Assembly (NCBI GenBank): GCA_013204545.1
Contig: JABMNN010000122.1
Span: 1 to 39,293, forward strand
Source: Chloroflexota bacterium
GTDB taxonomy: Bacteria; Chloroflexota; Dehalococcoidia; Lucifugimonadales; Lucifugimonadaceae
Reading direction: 5' to 3'
Length of the DNA stretch: 39,293 nucleotides
The stretch's first letter is position 1. Each line of letters opens with the position of its first letter. The notes under the pieces are model-generated. The model saw only the letters and a program-made list of their open reading frames with translations, was not told the origin of the DNA and ran no database searches. Shown here one piece after another: positions 36,088-39,293 of the stretch. Position numbers and translations under genes: made by a program.

Positions 36088-38085
36088 TTAAGGCGCCTCA
36101 GGGAGAATCCCCGGTATCCAAGCTCGCACAGTCGTACCCATTCCAACCTCGCTGTCAATCTCAATACGACCGCCATGTAGCTCGACAATCGTCTTGACCA
36201 CAACTAAACCGAGCCCCGTTCCACGTACTCCGTCCATTTGACCATTTTCCGCCCGGAAAAATGGAATGAACAATTTCTGTTGATCCTCAGCTGAAATGCC
36301 CATGCCCTGATCAACAATCGTCATTTCTAACACATCGTTTTCTGCCCGAGCCACGAACTCAACGGATGACCCAGGGGGCGAATATTTCGATGCATTTGTG
36401 AGCAGATTACTGAAAACCTGCATAATGCGGCCCCGATCACCATTCATCAACGTCGGATTGAGCAGATTGACAATTTCCAGTTTCTGCCGACGTTCATCAA
36501 AAATACCCATCACTATGCTCGACAATTCTTCGATGCTCTCCTGAACATCGAACGGAATTCGGTTCAGCGTGAATTTTCCACTCACAGAACGGGATACATC
36601 CAGTAGTTCCTCGATCATTTCATCGAGCCGGCGCCCACCTTTGCTAATTAACTCTAGTTGTTCGATTTGCAGAGGCTTCAGATTGTCATCCCTATTGCGC
36701 CTAATAATGTCTGAAAACGCCAGTATCGATGTGAGCGGTGTCCGTAGCTCATGCGAAACCGACGATAGGAACTCGCTCCGGGCTTCGTTAAGTCGCTCTA
36801 GTTCGTTGTTCTTCGATTCGAGGAAACGAGAAATTTCCCGTTCAGATTCCATTCGAATCCTTTGAGAAATTTCCCGTTTGATAGCGATTATCCGGACAAC
36901 GTTGCCTTCATCATCAGTTATCGGGGTGGCAACCATTTCCTCCGGGTACTCGGTTCCATCCTTCCGTTTATTAACCAGCGTGCCGGTCCACACTCTTCCA
37001 CCTAAGACTGTGCCCCAAAGGTCGAGATAAAAGTCATGGCTTTGGTGCTCCGACTTCAGCACACGCATAGTGTTCCCTATCATCTCTTCCGAGCTGTAAC
37101 CGGTCTCTTCGGTAAATGCATTGTTAATGTATTCGATGATTCCACTAGAATCGATAATAACGATCATTTCGTGCGCGGCATCCATCGCAGCACCGCGAAT
37201 TTGTAGTTCCTGTTCTTGATGAGAAAGAGAGGTCGTCATCGTATTGAACTCAGCAGTAAGTCGACCAATCTCATCTCCAGAGGTATCAAATAAGCTGATG
37301 GATCGATCACCTTTTCCAACACGAACCATAGCTCGCTCGAGTGCCCGAATCGGACGCGTCAAATTTGAAGCACTTACGAACGCTATTGCCAATATCAACG
37401 CTGAGCCTACGATTCCAACCCATACAGCCTGCGTCACACTCGTACGCAGATGATCGAAAATCTCAGACTCGTCTTGCTTAACTACAAGCCCCCAACCGAG
37501 CGAAGGACTAAATTCAATATACCGGTAGGCAGCAAGGACTTTTACACCACGATAATCTGTGCTGCTCGTGGTTCCGTTTAGACCGGCGGCAGCGGACATA
37601 GCCGCCTCGGTGCCAATTTCATATTTAAGAGGTTCGGCAATACTCCCGTCTGCCAATGGATGCGCCAGCGACGAAAGAATCTTATTGTCGTTGCCAATAA
37701 GCAGAGCTTCATCAGTCAGTCCCAGCGCTCCATTCGTAAGAATTATGGGTGTAATAATTTCCTCGAATTCCACCCGCAACATCAATATTCCATCAGTGGT
37801 GTCCGACCCCGGAGCGGTGATCTATCTCGTAATAACAAGCTCAGGCGATGGTAACGAATCGTGCTAATCCTGCATGACATGCATGAACTCTCCGGTTGAG
37901 GCTGGCTCCACGATCGCCTGAAAATGCGCGCCATTTTTCTCTCTCAATCCCAAAACATCAGGATCGGTTGAGACAACGAACAATCCAGTGTGTGCGTCTA
38001 TAATCACTATCGACTCATACACACCATAGGCATCTCTTATCAGAGCGAGACGTTGCTCCACACGTTGCGCCTGCCTCTCGTATCT
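36088..38085 (-). pseudogene. Membrane sensor histidine kinase (Cache-HAMP-PAS-kinase), truncated by the IS110 element and with two in-frame TAG codons
   Basis: One continuous minus frame runs from about 38085 to 36088. It has the second half of an extracellular Cache-type sensor (RLALIRDAYGVYESIVIIDAHTG...), a membrane helix (about VWVGIVGSALILAIAFVSA), a HAMP linker, a PAS domain, the phosphoacceptor SSVSHELRTPLTS and an ATPase domain with LTNASKYSPPG and GTGLGLVVV. The frame is broken by TAG at 37864-37866 and TAG at 37822-37824, 14 codons apart inside the sensor. Upstream it ends at a TAA at 38086-38088, where the IS begins, so the N-terminal membrane helix and first sensor half are gone. 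A start just after the second TAG (near 37785) could still give a 565-residue kinase. Confidence 0.8.
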
Positions 38086-38093
38086 TTAAACCC

Positions 38094-38261
38094 GAGGAGG
38101 GATCAGAGGCCGTGCCTGCCCTTGGGCGTAATAGCCCATAACTCAGATAGGCCCCCCTCTTCCCAGCGAATTGCGAACGGCATTTTGGCCCTTGAGGCCG
38201 TATCTACGAGGTCGCAAACGCAAACGGCTTGATTTAAAGCTTGCTCACGCCAGCCTCTGGC
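38094..38261 (+). ncRNA. Candidate bridge RNA in the left non-coding part of the IS110 element
   Basis: Two successive stem-loops with internal loops, then a small hairpin, lie between the left end and the transposase. First: GAGGAGGG (38094-38101) with CCCTCTTC (38155-38162), inside it GGCC (38108-38111) with GGCC (38150-38153), and at the tip TGGGC/GCCCA (38123-38138). Second: TTGCGA (38171-38176) with TCGCAA (38212-38217), enclosing ACGGC/GCCGT (38177-38201). Third: GCCAG-CCT-CTGGC (38249-38261). IS110-group elements such as IS621 encode their bridge RNA in this position with two looped domains for target and donor DNA. Assignment is by position and shape; guide sequences could not be verified because the right end is missing. 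Confidence 0.5.
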
Positions 38262-38292
38262 AAACTCGGGTTTCAGAGGGGGACCCACCACC

Positions 38293-39274
38293 ATGCATTA
38301 TTTAGGAATCGATGTCTCGAAAGCTACCCTGGATGTTTCGGACCCGTCCGGGGATCGACGGTTGTCTTCAGCAAACTCACGTCCCGGCATCCGCAAGGTC
38401 ATCAAGTGGGCGCAGGGTAAGCACGCCAGTAACAAGGTGATCCAGTTCGTGATCGAGCCCACCAGCACCTACCACCATGTGCTTTTGGACGAGCTCTCAA
38501 ACTCCGATATCGCCTTTACCGTCATCAACCCCGCAAGGACCAAGGCGTACTCGAACTCACTCGGCAGGCGTGCAAAGACCGACCGGGTGGACGCCCAACT
38601 GCTCGCATCACTCGGACAAACTCAGCAGACCGCTCGGTCACACCAGCCCGAGAAGTTTCAGGAGCAGATCAAATCACTCAGGCGCCACCGGGAATCGATC
38701 GAGCAGCAGATTCGCTCCTTGTGCAACCAGTTGGGATCCGCGACCTGCTCCCCCTGGGTCGATCGTGAAGTGCTGCAGAGCATGCGTTCGATTATTCGCC
38801 ACCTCGAAAAAGAGGTCGTATCGGCAGATCGGAGGCTGGAGCAGTTGATCAGCGAAGACGAGGTCTACTCCACGATCTCAGACCTGCTGCAAACAATTCC
38901 GGGAGTCGGCCCCAAAACGGCGCAGTTGATCCTCAGCGAGATGCCTCCGGCCTGGCAGTGCTCCACTTCAAGGGCGTGGGTCGCCTTCGCCGGGGTGTGT
39001 CCGCAGCCGTACCAGTCCGGGTGCCTCCAGCTACTCACGACTGTCTCGTATGGGCAGCAGACGTGTGCGGACCGGGATGTATATGGCGGCAATAGTTGCG
39101 ATGTCGTACAACCCCCCAATCGCAGAACTTGTCGCGAGGCTCAAAGAGCGAGGGAAGAGGGGCAAGCTGATCGTGATGGCGGCCATGAACAAACTGATCC
39201 GGATCTGTTACGGAGTGATCAAGTCTCGAAAACCATTCGATCCAACACTCAACACAACACCGAGCATAGCTTGA
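38293..39274 (+). pseudogene. IS110-family transposase with a late frameshift
   Basis: DEDD-type recombinase. The N-terminal RuvC-like domain has Asp7 in MHYLGIDVSKATLDV, Glu55 in FVIEPTSTYHH and Asp97/Asp100 in KTDRVDAQLL. The C-terminal Tnp20 domain begins LLQTIPGVGPKTAQLILSEM and reaches the catalytic serine, Ser242 in YQSG. Directly after it, near 39019-39022, the frame shifts by +1; the remainder (ASSYSRLSRMGSRRVRTGMYMAA... to the TGA at 39272-39274) continues in the other frame. Rejoined, the protein would be about 327 residues, normal for the family. The original frame stays open to the window end but reads nonsense. It is either a dead copy or a one-base error. Confidence 0.85.
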
Positions 39275-39293
39275 TTTTCAAGACGGCATCTGA

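Larger units (their letters stand above)
38089..39293 (+). mobile_element. IS110-family insertion sequence (right end at or beyond window edge)
   Basis: The element holds a roughly 200-base non-coding left part followed by one transposase gene. The left boundary is placed where the interrupted kinase frame stops making sense, between about 38070 and 38093; no terminal inverted repeats were seen, as expected for the IS110 group. Only 19 bases follow the transposase stop, so the right end and the downstream half of the target are not visible. Confidence 0.75.

Noticed and set aside
37822-37866. TAG reassigned to an amino acid in this genome
   Set aside because: TAG ends carA, pyrB, the PAC2 gene and the dehydrogenase genes at exactly the family-expected C-termini, so it is a normal stop here.
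38103-38294. Minus-strand 63-codon frame in the left part of the IS element
   Set aside because: It overlaps the putative bridge RNA stems and has no recognisable features; the inverted repeats explain its openness.
38477-38848. A separate 123-codon plus-strand gene inside the IS element
   Set aside because: It is an alternative frame of the transposase; the DEDD motifs are in the frame starting at 38293.

Overview
The window looks like ordinary chromosome from a free-living, respiring bacterium, most likely a Chloroflexota lineage such as the marine SAR202/Dehalococcoidia group. That placement is inference, from the overall look of the encoded proteins, the small DUF951 protein next to pyrF, the pyr operon with PyrR, and moderate GC. 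No rRNA or tRNA is present to settle it. TTG starts are frequent (atpB, carB, pyrR, modA, one dehydrogenase), and TAG is a normal stop here.

Layout. 1-6.6 kb: a complete F-type ATP synthase operon on the minus strand (atpI-B-E-F-H-A-G-D, with atpD cut by the left edge). 6.8-8.7 kb: a BFN/DUF151 protein, a DUF951 protein and pyrF (minus). 8.9-9.6 kb: an endonuclease III-fold DNA glycosylase (plus). 9.6-12.8 kb: modABC molybdate transporter with a translationally coupled lipoprotein gene (minus). 13-16.7 kb: a SAM methyltransferase, a GAF-PAS histidine kinase and an overlapping, frameshifted APH-type kinase (plus). 16.7-24.6 kb: the pyrimidine operon pyrR-pyrB-pyrC-carA-carB (minus), preceded by a recognisable PyrR-controlled transcription attenuator. 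24.8-29.1 kb: a frameshifted membrane protein, a SprT-like protein, a FAD-dependent amine/amino acid oxidase-type enzyme and an ACT-domain malic enzyme. 29.4-35.1 kb: a ferredoxin-reductase-like flavoprotein, a 3-hydroxyisobutyrate-dehydrogenase-family enzyme, a lipoprotein, a PAC2 protein and two D-2-hydroxyacid dehydrogenases. 35.1-35.55 kb: a gene-free, highly structured stretch with a strong ribosome binding site on a ten-codon ORF. 35.55-39.3 kb: a Nudix hydrolase, a second histidine kinase that is broken, and an IS110-family element with a putative bridge-RNA region.

How it fits together. CarA, CarB, PyrB, PyrC and PyrF supply five activities of de novo UMP synthesis, and PyrR with its leader RNA links their expression to UMP/UTP level. 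The ATP synthase, malic enzyme, hydroxyacid dehydrogenases, flavoprotein oxidoreductases and molybdate uptake suggest aerobic heterotrophic metabolism of small organic acids.

The points most worth a second look are the switch-like RNA region at 35.26-35.45 kb, the PyrR attenuator (which also moves the pyrR start 28 codons downstream), the candidate bridge RNA upstream of the IS110 transposase, a 31-bp repeat in front of two dehydrogenase genes, and a histidine kinase truncated by the IS and carrying two in-frame TAG codons. Three further genes have single frameshifts (APH kinase, membrane protein, transposase). These may be true decay or assembly errors; the sequence alone cannot tell.
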